60,522 nucleotides of DNA from Paenibacillus anaericanus (GCF_003994475.1 NZ_RZNY01000030.1:364-60885), one strand, 5' to 3'. Shown: positions 17,490 to 29,194, counted from the first letter of the stretch. Program-made: numbers and translations. The notes: a model not told the origin generated them from the letters alone.

Positions 17490-19733
17490 CTAATGTGAAA
17501 TATCAATAGGTTCATTGCGTACCCACACGTAAGTCTTCCGTTTAAAAAAGAATACAACCAAGCTATATAGCAACATAATGAGGACAATCGCTAGCATTAT
17601 GAACCAGCCATTCGTTGAGAAGGGAATATAGTCACTAGTTTGAATGGAAATCAGCCTATGGATTTGAGCCGAAATATAGATCGCAATCGGGGACATGAAT
17701 ACATATAAAATTACAAACATCGGTCTGTATACATCCACTAACAAACGGTTAATCTCTCTAGGCTTATACCCTAACAACCGTAGTATGACCATATCCTGGG
17801 TGCGATCTTGAAAATTGAGCATGACAACGATGTACAACAGGAGGCATCCGATAACTGCCCCTAATATTTGATTAATAACGGCGCTAGAACGATTGGAAAC
17901 CGAATTATTCTCTATAATTGCCCGCTTCTCTTTCGCTGTAACTACGCTACTGCTCGCATCATGCTTATACTCATTACTCAGTTCCCCTGAATGCATATCA
18001 CTTGCAATTCCCAGCTTCGTCGCCAATTCTTCTTTATCCAAATATATCGTATTCGTATCACCGTTCATGACAATATCCGCAACATTCGCACTTAGATGCT
18101 TTCTATCTAAAATAAATTGTAATGCTTCGCCCTTGCCTATACCGTATAACTCACTAATCCCTTGACTAATTACAACTCCGTTTACATGATCCAGCTGGAT
18201 CAGATCATTCTTCAGGTTATACAAATTTAGTAATGATCCTTGCGTATCTAATCCAACTATAGTTACCGGAATCTGACGTTCATTTTGTATGATCTGTATA
18301 GGTTCCTTCAGGTAGTACATTCTTGAAACTCGTAGACTTTCCTGATCCTGTTGATAGCTGTCATACGTAACATCATATTCATAGGATCTTCCTGCCGTTT
18401 GAGCATCAATGATTGTGCCACTTGAGATATATAAGGAATTACTCGTAATAAACAAGGTGCTTACGATCAAAATCGTGAGTGCGCTGAGTAATAACGTATT
18501 CCACTTACGCAGAACCACACGAACCGGAAGTCTCCAACGTGGGGGTAATAGATTAGCAATTTTATTAGCCACGGCGGTGGCACCGCTCATATTCTGAGTT
18601 TTATCAACATTATTCAATAATGAGTAGCCATCTTGCGTCATAAACTGTATCACCGCAATATACGTAACCAGTACAGTAGCTGCAATTACCAACACCACAC
18701 CGTAACAAAAGGAGCTCACATCAATCCCTCTCGTCAAGTATGGGAATGAATAACTGCTGCTGTAGAGTTGGAGAAGAATAGAAGAACCAAAGAATCCTAA
18801 TACCAATCCGGCAAGTGTTCCTACAGCTGCGATCAGGAGGGAGAATCTCACCAGTACAGAACTAATCTGCAGAGAAGTAAATCCGAGTGCTTTGTAACAA
18901 CCAAACTCTTGTTTATGTAGCATCATAAAACGTTTATAAAACATGTAATATAAGAACAAACTAATCAACCCTATGATTAGCAGAAACGTATGTGCGAGAA
19001 TTTTATTCGAATCGAGTCCAGTCTGTAATTGCGAATGACTAGTTATTTCATTGGTTTGGGCCATATATGAAAAGGCTGAATTCCCCTTCAAGGCAGCTAA
19101 CTTGGCTTCAATTTCAATATCATCATCCGCCTTAACCCTGCCTGCAAAATATAGTTCCTCTTTCCCCGTATATTTCTCATAAACCTTTGGAGTAACAATC
19201 GCGAACGTTGCGCTATCATAATCCTGCTGAATATCTCCAAAAGGGATAAATACCTCATAATCCGGTAAATAAAAAGAACCTGTTATCGTGTATGTAGTGT
19301 CTTCAATCGTTAAAGACTGTCCGAGCTCGATGTGATTACTTTGCATAAACTCCGGCGAGAGGGCAATTTCTGATTCTGTAATTGGCAAACGCCCTGTCTT
19401 GATGTAAGGGAGGTTAAAATGATCTGTTTTATTTATAAAAAAGTACTTTTGATCCCCATCTGATATTTTCTTGATACTTCGTGCTTCTAGTACATAATCC
19501 TGACCCAACTGGTCAATGACCTTGGCTTCATCCACATCACTTCTAACTTGAAATCTAAATTGTTCTCTTTGTTGCTCAGTTACATAACTTTGCAGATTTG
19601 TCGTATTTTTATCGACGGAAAACTCCACAAAATAATACATAAACGATGTTAAAAGAACCACTAAGAATAAGACCGCTATATATCCCTTATTGCGCAGTAA
19701 ATTCTTATAGACTTGCTTTCTGATTAGATTCAT
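17490..19733 (-). CDS. MacB/FtsX-type ABC transporter permease
   Basis: A 747-residue permease with a duplicated FtsX-like layout. One membrane helix is near the N-terminus (about 17-37), followed by a large extracytoplasmic domain, a three-helix FtsX bundle (about 250-365), another helix (about 410-430), a second external domain and a final three-helix bundle (about 640-735). Such proteins, with a LolD-like ATPase, export peptides or antibiotics or transmit mechanical signals rather than importing. Its gene lies 29 bp after the ATPase gene, in a TetR-led operon, which favours a drug or antimicrobial-peptide efflux role. Substrate unknown. Confidence 0.85.
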   Translation of the reverse strand: MNLIRKQVYKNLLRNKGYIAVLFLVVLLTSFMYYFVEFSVDKNTTNLQSYVTEQQREQFRFQVRSDVDEAKVIDQLGQDYVLEARSIKKISDGDQKYFFINKTDHFNLPYIKTGRLPITESEIALSPEFMQSNHIELGQSLTIEDTTYTITGSFYLPDYEVFIPFGDIQQDYDSATFAIVTPKVYEKYTGKEELYFAGRVKADDDIEIEAKLAALKGNSAFSYMAQTNEITSHSQLQTGLDSNKILAHTFLLIIGLISLFLYYMFYKRFMMLHKQEFGCYKALGFTSLQISSVLVRFSLLIAAVGTLAGLVLGFFGSSILLQLYSSSYSFPYLTRGIDVSSFCYGVVLVIAATVLVTYIAVIQFMTQDGYSLLNNVDKTQNMSGATAVANKIANLLPPRWRLPVRVVLRKWNTLLLSALTILIVSTLFITSNSLYISSGTIIDAQTAGRSYEYDVTYDSYQQDQESLRVSRMYYLKEPIQIIQNERQIPVTIVGLDTQGSLLNLYNLKNDLIQLDHVNGVVISQGISELYGIGKGEALQFILDRKHLSANVADIVMNGDTNTIYLDKEELATKLGIASDMHSGELSNEYKHDASSSVVTAKEKRAIIENNSVSNRSSAVINQILGAVIGCLLLYIVVMLNFQDRTQDMVILRLLGYKPREINRLLVDVYRPMFVILYVFMSPIAIYISAQIHRLISIQTSDYIPFSTNGWFIMLAIVLIMLLYSLVVFFFKRKTYVWVRNEPIDISH

Positions 19734-19762
19734 TTCGTTGCTCCTTCGTTAGCACGGTCAGG

Positions 19763-20461
19763 TTAAACCCAACTCATCTGCTCAACAGATATGGGATTCG
19801 CACAAAGCATGTCATGTAGGATCGATCCATCTTTTACTGTAATAACTCGGTCCGCCGTCTTAGCTATCTCATGGTTATGAGTAATAAAAACAATCGTTAT
19901 CCCATATTGCTGGCGAATGAGGTGTAACAGCGAGATTACCTTCTTGCCATTTGCTTCATCCAACGCGCCTGTTGCTTCATCACAATATAGAATACTCGGT
20001 TTTTTTATGATAGCTCTAGCGACAGCTACCCGCTGTTGTTGCCCGCCTGATAGTTCACTTGGGAAATGGTGTAACAGATCTTCGATGCCTAATAGTTTAC
20101 TAATTTCAGTCAGTTCATAATGATCTCCGGTCTCAGATATGCCAATATTAATATTTTCTTCTACCGTAAGATGGGAGAGAAGATAGTAGTTTTGAAATAT
20201 ATGTCCAATTTCATTTCTGTGAAAATCAGCCAATCTATTATCATCAAATTTCGTTATATCCTGTCCCTTATAGAGGATGCTACCACTCGTAGGTTTGAGA
20301 AGACCTGACATAATGTTCAATAATGTAGACTTTCCTGAGCCACTCGCCCCTACCATCACTGTAAAGGTCCCCGCTTCAATCTCTAGGGAAATTTCCTTTA
20401 AAATAACCTCGTGCTTTCTGAATTGTTTGGTTACCTTATTAATTAAAAGTACAGCTTCCAT
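19763..20461 (-). CDS. ABC transporter ATP-binding protein, LolD/MacB type
   Basis: A 232-residue ATPase subunit: Walker A GASGSGKST (about 38-46), Q-loop in IFQNYYLLSHL, signature LSGGQQQRVAVARA (about 137-150), Walker B ILYCDEATGALD (about 156-167) and switch His in FITHNHE. The sequence is of the LolD/MacB subfamily that powers FtsX-like permeases, and its partner is the gene directly downstream. It lies 12 bp after the TetR gene, so all three form one operon. Confidence 0.9.
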   Translation of the reverse strand: MEAVLLINKVTKQFRKHEVILKEISLEIEAGTFTVMVGASGSGKSTLLNIMSGLLKPTSGSILYKGQDITKFDDNRLADFHRNEIGHIFQNYYLLSHLTVEENINIGISETGDHYELTEISKLLGIEDLLHHFPSELSGGQQQRVAVARAIIKKPSILYCDEATGALDEANGKKVISLLHLIRQQYGITIVFITHNHEIAKTADRVITVKDGSILHDMLCANPISVEQMSWV

Positions 20462-20473
20462 CTGAAATCCCCC

Positions 20474-21070
20474 TTATTCTAAGTCCAAACTGGGTGTGAA
20501 TAGCAGCGACTTTAACATCTCTATTTGCTCATCTAGCATGTGCTGAGATATCCCCACGGACAGCGCATAGATACGGATCCCTTCGATCGTTAAAATAATA
20601 TGTCTCACGACTTGTTCTATATTATTGATATGAACCTCATTACGAGTTACACCATACTCCAAAGCCTTGGTTAAGCTAGAAACGGATAGCTCGAATTGCT
20701 GCTGTAGAAAGCTCCTATCTTGATCATTCTTGTGCGCGAGGAAGAATTCATAGGTTGCAGTCATCATACTATTGTCCGCTTCAAGTAATTCGGTCTTCTG
20801 CTCTTTGAAGAAATGTCCCATCATATCTTTGAAGCTAAGTCCTTCCGATATCATTTGCTCAAATTCCTGTTCCATACTCTGTGAGTTCTCCGTGAGTAAT
20901 GCGAGAAATATCGCCTCCGTCGAGTCGAAATAAAGGTATAGCCCTCCGCGGCTAATACCACACTCTTCCACAATATCTTGCATCGTAGCCGCATTATATC
21001 CCTTACGCACAAACACATTAACCGCACCCTGCAGGATGAGAGATCTCTTCTGTGTAGCTTTCCGTGTCAT
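20474..21070 (-). CDS. TetR family transcriptional regulator
   Basis: A 198-residue repressor: N-terminal helix-turn-helix (ILQGAVNVFVRKGYNAATMQDIVEECGISRGGLYLYFDS, split here as residues about 12-50) and a helical ligand-binding domain resembling the YfiR/AcrR types. It heads the operon with the ABC exporter. Two perfect or near-perfect palindromes with TGACA/TGTCA arms lie 38-82 bp upstream of its start, which suggests autorepression and drug-inducible export. Confidence 0.88.
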   Translation of the reverse strand: MTRKATQKRSLILQGAVNVFVRKGYNAATMQDIVEECGISRGGLYLYFDSTEAIFLALLTENSQSMEQEFEQMISEGLSFKDMMGHFFKEQKTELLEADNSMMTATYEFFLAHKNDQDRSFLQQQFELSVSSLTKALEYGVTRNEVHINNIEQVVRHIILTIEGIRIYALSVGISQHMLDEQIEMLKSLLFTPSLDLE

Positions 21071-21108
21071 AACAACGACTCCTTAGTGCATATTTGAAAA
21101 CACAAAAA

Positions 21109-21122
21109 TGACATCCATGTCA
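21109..21122. promoter_or_regulatory. Palindromic operator 1 upstream of the TetR gene
   Basis: TGACATCCATGTCA; the symmetry extends into flanking A and T runs on both sides. It is centred 30 bp from the next site. Probable TetR binding site on position and symmetry. Confidence 0.6.
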
Positions 21123-21138
21123 TTTTTTTATTATCATA

Positions 21139-21152
21139 TGACACCAGTGTCA
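21139..21152. promoter_or_regulatory. Palindromic operator 2 upstream of the TetR gene
   Basis: TGACACCAGTGTCA, with the same half-sites and 4-bp spacer as operator 1, three helical turns away. It lies between the TetR and WYL regulator genes, so it could affect both divergent promoters. Confidence 0.6.
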
Positions 21153-21190
21153 TTTTCGCAACTTAAAGTTAGATTTATCTCAACCTGAAT

Positions 21191-21208
21191 ATGACATTCC
21201 ATTGTCAT
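21191..21208. promoter_or_regulatory. Operator overlapping the -35 of the WYL regulator gene
   Basis: ATGACATTCCATTGTCAT has arms ATGACA/TGTCAT with a 6-bp spacer. Its right arm contains the -35 box of the promoter that follows. A related site at 22150-22165 precedes the two GyrI-like genes, pointing to the WYL regulator as the binding protein. Confidence 0.6.
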
Positions 21209-21229
21209 CTAATTGCGCTATACTATAAT
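21202..21229 (+). promoter_or_regulatory. SigA-type promoter of the WYL regulator gene
   Basis: TTGTCA (21202-21207), 16-bp spacer, TATAAT (21224-21229). The start of transcription would fall near 21236, leaving a leader of only about 12 nt before the ATG at 21248. Confidence 0.65.
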
Positions 21230-21247
21230 CGGGTGATTATCATGCAA

Positions 21248-22147
21248 ATGAACAGGTTATTTGAAATTGTATATATTCTTTTTAATAAAAAAGCAATTAC
21301 AGCCAGAGAACTATCAGAGCATTTTGAGGTTTCACAGCGAACGATTTATCGAGATATTGAAACGCTATGTCAAGCGGGAATCCCGATCTATACAACCAAA
21401 GGTAAAGGCGGAGGGATCCGGATACTCCCCGAATTTATCTTTAATAAATCTGTGCTTTCTGACGGCGAGCAAACGGAGATATTATCCGCATTACAGGGGT
21501 TAACAGCGCTAAATGTCCCAGATATAGATCCTATTTTAACTAAGCTTGCAACTTTATTTAACAAGAATAATACGAGCTGGATTGATGTAGATTTCTCCCA
21601 TTGGAGCAGTGATGATCAGGAACGCGAAAAGTTTCAGATGTTAAAAGAGGCTGTTTTAGAGGGGAAAGTTATTGCGTTTGATTATTACAGTTCCTACGGA
21701 GAAAAAGTTCGGAGATCAGTAGAACCCTTAAAGTTAGTTTTCAAAGGACAAAGTTGGTATCTGTATGGGTTTTGCAGGTTGAAAAATGACTATAGAATGT
21801 TCAAAGTTAGACGTATCAGAAATCTAGTATCTTCAACTGAGGGTTTCATCAGAAATATCCCCGAGGATATTTGGAACGAATCAAAGGATATTTATAAGAG
21901 CAAACTGATTCCATTGGTATTAAAAATAGATGGCAACATGGCCTATCGCTTGTTTGACGAGTTTCGTCCAGAAGATATTAAAAGCAACACAGACGGAACT
22001 TTTACTGTAAGAACCGCGATTCCTGAAGGGGATTGGATCTATGGATATATCATGTCATTTGGAGGATATGCCGAGGTTCTAGAACCAACACATATTCGAG
22101 AGACTATCGTGAGCAAGTATGAAACAGCACTTAAAAAATATTTATAA
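21248..22147 (+). CDS. DeoR-type HTH regulator with WYL domain (YafY/YobV-like)
   Basis: Transcriptional regulator of about 299 residues: an N-terminal winged helix (ARELSEHFEVSQRTIYRDIETL), a central WYL ligand-sensing domain (KVIAFDYYSSYGEKVRRSVEPLKLVF is its core, with SWYLYGFCRLKNDYRMFKVRRI) and a C-terminal WCX extension. The frame is open from 21191, but that start lies inside the operator and upstream of the probable transcription start, so ATG 21248 (MNRLFEIVYIL) fits best. It lies 65 bp before two GyrI-like genes in the same direction, a recurrent pairing in Bacilli. Likely autoregulated and controlling these genes. Confidence 0.88.
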   Translation: MNRLFEIVYILFNKKAITARELSEHFEVSQRTIYRDIETLCQAGIPIYTTKGKGGGIRILPEFIFNKSVLSDGEQTEILSALQGLTALNVPDIDPILTKLATLFNKNNTSWIDVDFSHWSSDDQEREKFQMLKEAVLEGKVIAFDYYSSYGEKVRRSVEPLKLVFKGQSWYLYGFCRLKNDYRMFKVRRIRNLVSSTEGFIRNIPEDIWNESKDIYKSKLIPLVLKIDGNMAYRLFDEFRPEDIKSNTDGTFTVRTAIPEGDWIYGYIMSFGGYAEVLEPTHIRETIVSKYETALKKYL

Positions 22148-22149
22148 TA

Positions 22150-22165
22150 TGACATGCTGTTGTCA
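22150..22165. promoter_or_regulatory. Operator upstream of the GyrI-like genes
   Basis: TGACATGCTGTTGTCA has the same half-sites and 6-bp spacer as the site at 21191-21208. It begins 2 bp after the stop of the WYL regulator gene and 47 bp before the next start. Confidence 0.55.
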
Positions 22166-22212
22166 ATTTATGAATGCTACACTAACTTCACTAACGAAAA
22201 AGAGGTGTAGTT

Positions 22213-22671
22213 ATGAATTATGAAGTAGTGGAATTAACTGAGAAAACAGTAGTAGGAATTACCGTTCGCACGCGTAACAATGATGAGAATATGCCCCTGA
22301 TCATCGGTGGACTCTGGCAGCGTTTTTTCGCCGACGGTATTTATCAATCCATATTACATAAGCAGAACGACTGTAGTATTGGATTATACTCTGACTATGA
22401 AAGTGATGTAGATGGATTATATGATGTAACGGTGTGCTGTGAAGTGAGTAAGTTCGAAGGCCAACCTGCCGAAGTGGCAGTAAAAACGATACCACCAGGC
22501 AAATATGCAAAGTTTGTAGTCCGTGGACATATGCAGCGCGCTGTCGGTGAGTTTTGGACCAAGTTATGGTCGATGGATCTAGATAGAAGATATAGTAGTG
22601 ATTTTGAAGAGTATCAAAGTGGTGGCGATGCGGACAACTGCGAAATACATGTATACATTGCGATTAACTAA
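22213..22671 (+). CDS. GyrI-like effector-binding domain protein
   Basis: A 152-residue stand-alone AraC effector-binding (GyrI-like, SHS2-fold) protein. The pattern EKTVVGITVRTRN at the start and TIPPGKYAKFVVRG at about 93-106 is the family hallmark. These proteins bind hydrophobic or cationic small molecules, and some hydrolyse them. AGAGGTG lies 5 nt before the ATG. It lies behind the WYL regulator and before a second GyrI-like gene, so it probably senses or sequesters the same compound. No HTH is present, so it is not itself a DNA-binding regulator. Confidence 0.85.
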   Translation: MNYEVVELTEKTVVGITVRTRNNDENMPLIIGGLWQRFFADGIYQSILHKQNDCSIGLYSDYESDVDGLYDVTVCCEVSKFEGQPAEVAVKTIPPGKYAKFVVRGHMQRAVGEFWTKLWSMDLDRRYSSDFEEYQSGGDADNCEIHVYIAIN

Positions 22672-22689
22672 TTCACCTGGAAGGTAAGT

Positions 22690-23331
22690 GTGCTTATCAT
22701 GAAGCATGAATGGAAGAAACAAGAGAAGTCGTTGTATTTGCCTAAAAACAAACCTGAACTTGTCACTGTCCCAAGCTTCAACTTCTTCACCATAGACGGT
22801 AAAGGTAATCCTAATCATGAAGCCTTTGCGGAGGCAATTGGTGTGCTATATTCCTTATCGTATGGGATAAAGATGTTACCCAAGAAAGGCATCATTCCGA
22901 GTGGATATTATGATTATAGTATCTACCCGCTTGAAGGAATTTGGGATTTAAGTGATGAAGGGAAAGCTACTCAGATTTTGGATGCCCACAGTTTGGATAA
23001 AAACGAGTTAGTTTATAAGATTATGATACGTCAACCTGACTTTGTAACCACTGAACTTGCCATGGATACCATTGAAACGGTTAGCAAGAAAAAGCCACAT
23101 CCTCTACTTGAAACAGTTAAGTTTGAAGCCATTGAAGATGGCCTGTCCGTGCAGATCCTGCACAACGGTCCCTACGATAACGAACCTGAAAGCTTCGAAC
23201 GCATGAGCCAATTTTGTCTTGAAAATAATCTCGAACGCACGAAACTCACCCATAGAGAAATCTATATTTCAGACGCAAGAAAAACCGCTCCTGAAAAATT
23301 GAAAACCGTATTACGAATTTCGGTGAAATAA
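22690..23331 (+). CDS. GyrI-like small-molecule-binding protein (COG4832 type)
   Basis: A 213-residue protein of the GyrI-like domain family found as a single-domain cytoplasmic protein. Family marks are NKPELVTVPSFNFFTIDGKGNPN near the start (in overlapping short motifs), the central YPLEGIWDLS and the late HNGPYDNEPESFERM. GTG at 22690 has GGAAGG 5 nt upstream; ATG at 22699 is the alternative. Only 18 bp separate it from the previous gene, so they are co-transcribed. A stress or xenobiotic-binding role is inferred from family and context. Confidence 0.85.
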   Translation: MLIMKHEWKKQEKSLYLPKNKPELVTVPSFNFFTIDGKGNPNHEAFAEAIGVLYSLSYGIKMLPKKGIIPSGYYDYSIYPLEGIWDLSDEGKATQILDAHSLDKNELVYKIMIRQPDFVTTELAMDTIETVSKKKPHPLLETVKFEAIEDGLSVQILHNGPYDNEPESFERMSQFCLENNLERTKLTHREIYISDARKTAPEKLKTVLRISVK

Positions 23332-23339
23332 AAAGTGGA

Positions 23340-23547
23340 TCAAAACTAAGATCGGTGATTGACAAAATAAAGCAGGAAGTAACGTTACTTTTTGGAGGAT
23401 GTTACCATCGCTGTTAAATGAGAATATCCTGAATAAACAATTGTAGTGGTTGAAATTCTCATTTAAAGGCGAACGCTTCACTTGTCCACATTCCTCCAAA
23501 ACTTCACTGATGCATTAGTTCTTGTCAAACACCGATTTCAGAGATGA
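23340..23547. repeat. 208-bp inverted-end element, copy B
   Basis: Second copy of the element at 17273-17480, same length and orientation. Terminal inverted repeats match at about 20 of 26 positions (left end TCAAAACTAAGATCGG, right end complement TCATCTCTGAAATCGG). It starts 8 bp after the stop of the GyrI-like gene. Together with the following 151-bp repeat it accounts for most of the 506-bp gap before the AraC gene. Confidence 0.8.
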
Positions 23548-23663
23548 ACCACAAACAGTATAACGATCCAGCGGAATCATATGCTGCGTTCACCTAAAAG
23601 GTTTGCCTAAATTTTAACATTCGAAACAGGCTAATCAGTGCTTGTTAATAGTTGAATTATATA

Positions 23664-23814
23664 TAGATCATAGCGAAGAGGACGGAATTGTCCTGAAGAA
23701 GCGTAGCGTTCGCCTTTGCCTCCGAATTTTTACCGCTATTGCGATATAATCAAACAAATTTGGAGGCAACAGCGATCGTAAGGATAATCCGTCCGCGTAG
23801 CGGTCATTGATCTA
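23664..23814. repeat. 151-bp imperfect inverted-repeat element
   Basis: Both ends read TAGATCA when viewed 5-prime to 3-prime, followed inward by matching blocks such as GGACGGA, TCCT and TTGCCTCC. The whole can fold into a long, imperfect hairpin. It differs in sequence from the 208-bp element but shares the words TTTGGAGG and GCGTTCGCC. No reading frame of note. It ends 23 bp before the end of the AraC gene. Confidence 0.65.
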
Positions 23815-23837
23815 CGTTATTTATTTTATCAAGCACC

Positions 23838-24662
23838 TTACTTCAATCCATGTAATTGTTTGAACTGTTCAGGAGACATCCCAGTATATCGCTTAAATTG
23901 TGCGCTGAAATAACTTGGATGGTCAAATCCTACCATTTGACCAATCTCCTGAATCCTTTTGCCGCTTTCCCTAAACATTAGAGCTTTGCTTAAATTTATT
24001 CGTTCTTGGTTCACATACACCATCGGCCTCATATTTAATATCTTTTTGAATAGCAGACACAAATACTGCGGTGTAATCATCGCGGTGTCTGCAAGTTCTT
24101 GCAATGATAACGGCCTATGGATGTTTGCTTCGATGTAGCTAAGAACTGGCGCAAGTCGATCTAGTTGGCGGTCAAGGGTGCCTGAATTCGTTAATTGCTG
24201 ACTTAGATCAAGCAAAAAGGAATACAGCAATTTAGAGAATTCAATCCCTTGTGCTTCTTGTCTGGATTCAGCAATAGCCAACATCCCCCACAATTTTGAT
24301 AGTAGAACTTCTCCATTCACTTGTCTTTCCCCCGAAGCTTGGATGCCACCATAAGCAAGCATACGCTCTGCCTCACGGCCATTAAATGATACCCAGACTA
24401 ATTCCCATGGCGCTCTCAGCGGTCTATAGGTATGTGGAACTCCGGGATACAGAATAAAAGCCGATCCTGGACCAACCTTTATACGCCTCCCATCAACTAA
24501 TAGCTCTCCCTCACCACTAATGATTTGATGATATTGAAAATCCGGGAATCCTTCGGTTCTCACCATCTCTTCCTGATGATCCCAATACCCCACTGTAGTT
24601 ACATACACCGGCAACTGCGTAATCTGGTCATCAACCTTACCGAATATATATTTACTTTCCAT
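23838..24662 (-). CDS. AraC family transcriptional regulator
   Basis: A 274-residue regulator: N-terminal cupin domain (about 30-100, GEGELLVDGRRIKVGPG and ILYPGVPHTYRPL) and C-terminal AraC domain (MITPQYLCLLFKKILNMRP, then IQEIGQMVGFDHPSYFSAQFK). It diverges from the beta-galactosidase gene across a 116-bp gap whose -10 lacks a good -35. That fits an activator acting on the beta-galactosidase promoter. Confidence 0.88.
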   Translation of the reverse strand: MESKYIFGKVDDQITQLPVYVTTVGYWDHQEEMVRTEGFPDFQYHQIISGEGELLVDGRRIKVGPGSAFILYPGVPHTYRPLRAPWELVWVSFNGREAERMLAYGGIQASGERQVNGEVLLSKLWGMLAIAESRQEAQGIEFSKLLYSFLLDLSQQLTNSGTLDRQLDRLAPVLSYIEANIHRPLSLQELADTAMITPQYLCLLFKKILNMRPMVYVNQERINLSKALMFRESGKRIQEIGQMVGFDHPSYFSAQFKRYTGMSPEQFKQLHGLK

Positions 24663-24688
24663 AAGAACTCCGTTTCATATTGTGATAG

Positions 24689-27898
<3,210 letters not shown>

Positions 27899-27947
27899 AC
27901 AAAAAAATCTCTCGCGTAATGGTTAGATGAAAGCACAGCCACAAGAA

Positions 27948-28019
27948 TAGCCACAAGTTTGAGCTGCAGCCAATCTGTTAGACTTTTCTAACAATGGAGA
28001 TGCAGTTCACTTGTGGCTA
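27948..28019. terminator. Hairpin between convergent genes
   Basis: TAGCCACAAG (27948-27957) pairs with CTTGTGGCTA (28010-28019), with further pairing inside (CTGCA/TGCAG). It lies between the convergent beta-galactosidase and phosphoesterase genes, so it can serve both, although the T-runs are short. Confidence 0.6.
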
Positions 28020-28056
28020 CTCTTTTAATTTGATCACAAATCCTAACTCTTATAGA

Positions 28057-29001
28057 TTACGGATGGTTACTCTCTACAGGTAAATGCGCAGGTTGCTCTT
28101 GTATGATCGTTCCGTCAATTAGATGTAACCAAGACTCGAACGCTCTCGATCCCTCCTGCAGTTCAATCACTCTTGCACCGATAGGAATGTCCGAATCCCA
28201 TAGTATATAGCTCGATGATCTTCCATAACAAAGACGAATTCCATGTAACTCCCCCCAGTAATCATTGCCATGATCATGCCCAGCAAAGGTTCCCATGACA
28301 TCACCCATCTCAACCATTGCGGTAAAGAGACCGCTGTTCACGCGAGGGGAGCTAACCTCATCTCTCTTTTCCCCATAACAAACGGCTGTGTTCCACACTT
28401 CTTGATACTCAGGTAAAGGAATATGTAAGAACGCTAGTGCAGGAACAGGTAGCCCGCCATTATCATCCTTGAGGTCCATCGATTGAGATACGTACCAATC
28501 TATTTGATCTCTATGGATCCAATCATATCCATTAATATGAGGGAGAGGTGAATAGCTACCACTATCCAAAAAGTATAGGGCTGCTGCTGATCTATCACCA
28601 CTGCTATCCAACAACTTTAATATATAATTTCCTACACCGCTGACATGTTCTGCAGTACGTTCAGCGACACAATAGGCATGACTTAATTGTATATCCATCA
28701 AATGTTCTCTGCTTATACCCCCTTCTGAGTCATGATTACCGAAAATAGCAACCCATGGGACATTAAGCTCTTCAGGAGTCGCTACTACATTTCGGAATGA
28801 CACTTCGGGATCCTTACAGCCTAAGCTCCCAATAACGTCGCCTGCAAACACAACAAGGTCGGGTTGCTCAGCAAGGATCACGTCTGACATCATCTTTGCG
28901 GTTCGTTCGTTAAGTTTACCTGCTTCATCCATGTACTCCGTATCAGAAAACTGTACAATTTTAAATCTACCATTGCGATTAAAGCTTAATAATCTGTTCA
29001 A
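28057..29001 (-). CDS. Calcineurin-like metallophosphoesterase
   Basis: A 314-residue phosphoesterase of the COG1409 type. Metal-site motifs in order are FSDTEY (usually D-x-H), FAGDVIGS (GD), FGNHDSEG (GNHD), FLHIPLPEY (H) and TFAGHDHGND (GHxH). The first motif has Glu where most members have His, which may alter metal binding. No signal peptide or membrane helix, so cytoplasmic. It is transcribed alone, opposite the beta-galactosidase gene. Substrate unknown. Confidence 0.85.
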   Translation of the reverse strand: MNRLLSFNRNGRFKIVQFSDTEYMDEAGKLNERTAKMMSDVILAEQPDLVVFAGDVIGSLGCKDPEVSFRNVVATPEELNVPWVAIFGNHDSEGGISREHLMDIQLSHAYCVAERTAEHVSGVGNYILKLLDSSGDRSAAALYFLDSGSYSPLPHINGYDWIHRDQIDWYVSQSMDLKDDNGGLPVPALAFLHIPLPEYQEVWNTAVCYGEKRDEVSSPRVNSGLFTAMVEMGDVMGTFAGHDHGNDYWGELHGIRLCYGRSSSYILWDSDIPIGARVIELQEGSRAFESWLHLIDGTIIQEQPAHLPVESNHP

Positions 29002-29148
29002 TTACTTCACGCTCCAACATAGTAGAATGACATTTCATGGATCAAAGGCTAGCACCCGAATTTGTAACGGTTAGAATGAGATGCCTCATTGGTCCACTCC
29101 TGATTATTGTACGTGCATTGTGCCACGGTGGCTATAGGGTTCTCGCGA

Positions 29149-29181
29149 CAAAAAAAGAGAACCGCTCGAAAGCAGTTCTCT
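29149..29181 (-). terminator. Rho-independent terminator after the MalT-like gene
   Basis: An 11-bp stem (29156-29166 with 29171-29181, loop CGAA) with one internal mismatch, followed on the minus strand by a run of T. It sits 13 bp past the stop codon. Confidence 0.88.
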
Positions 29182-29194
29182 AACTCGCACACTA

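Noticed and set aside
17273..23814. CRISPR array or tandem repeat
   Set aside because: The repeats are two distant copies with inverted ends, with no regular spacers and no cas genes.
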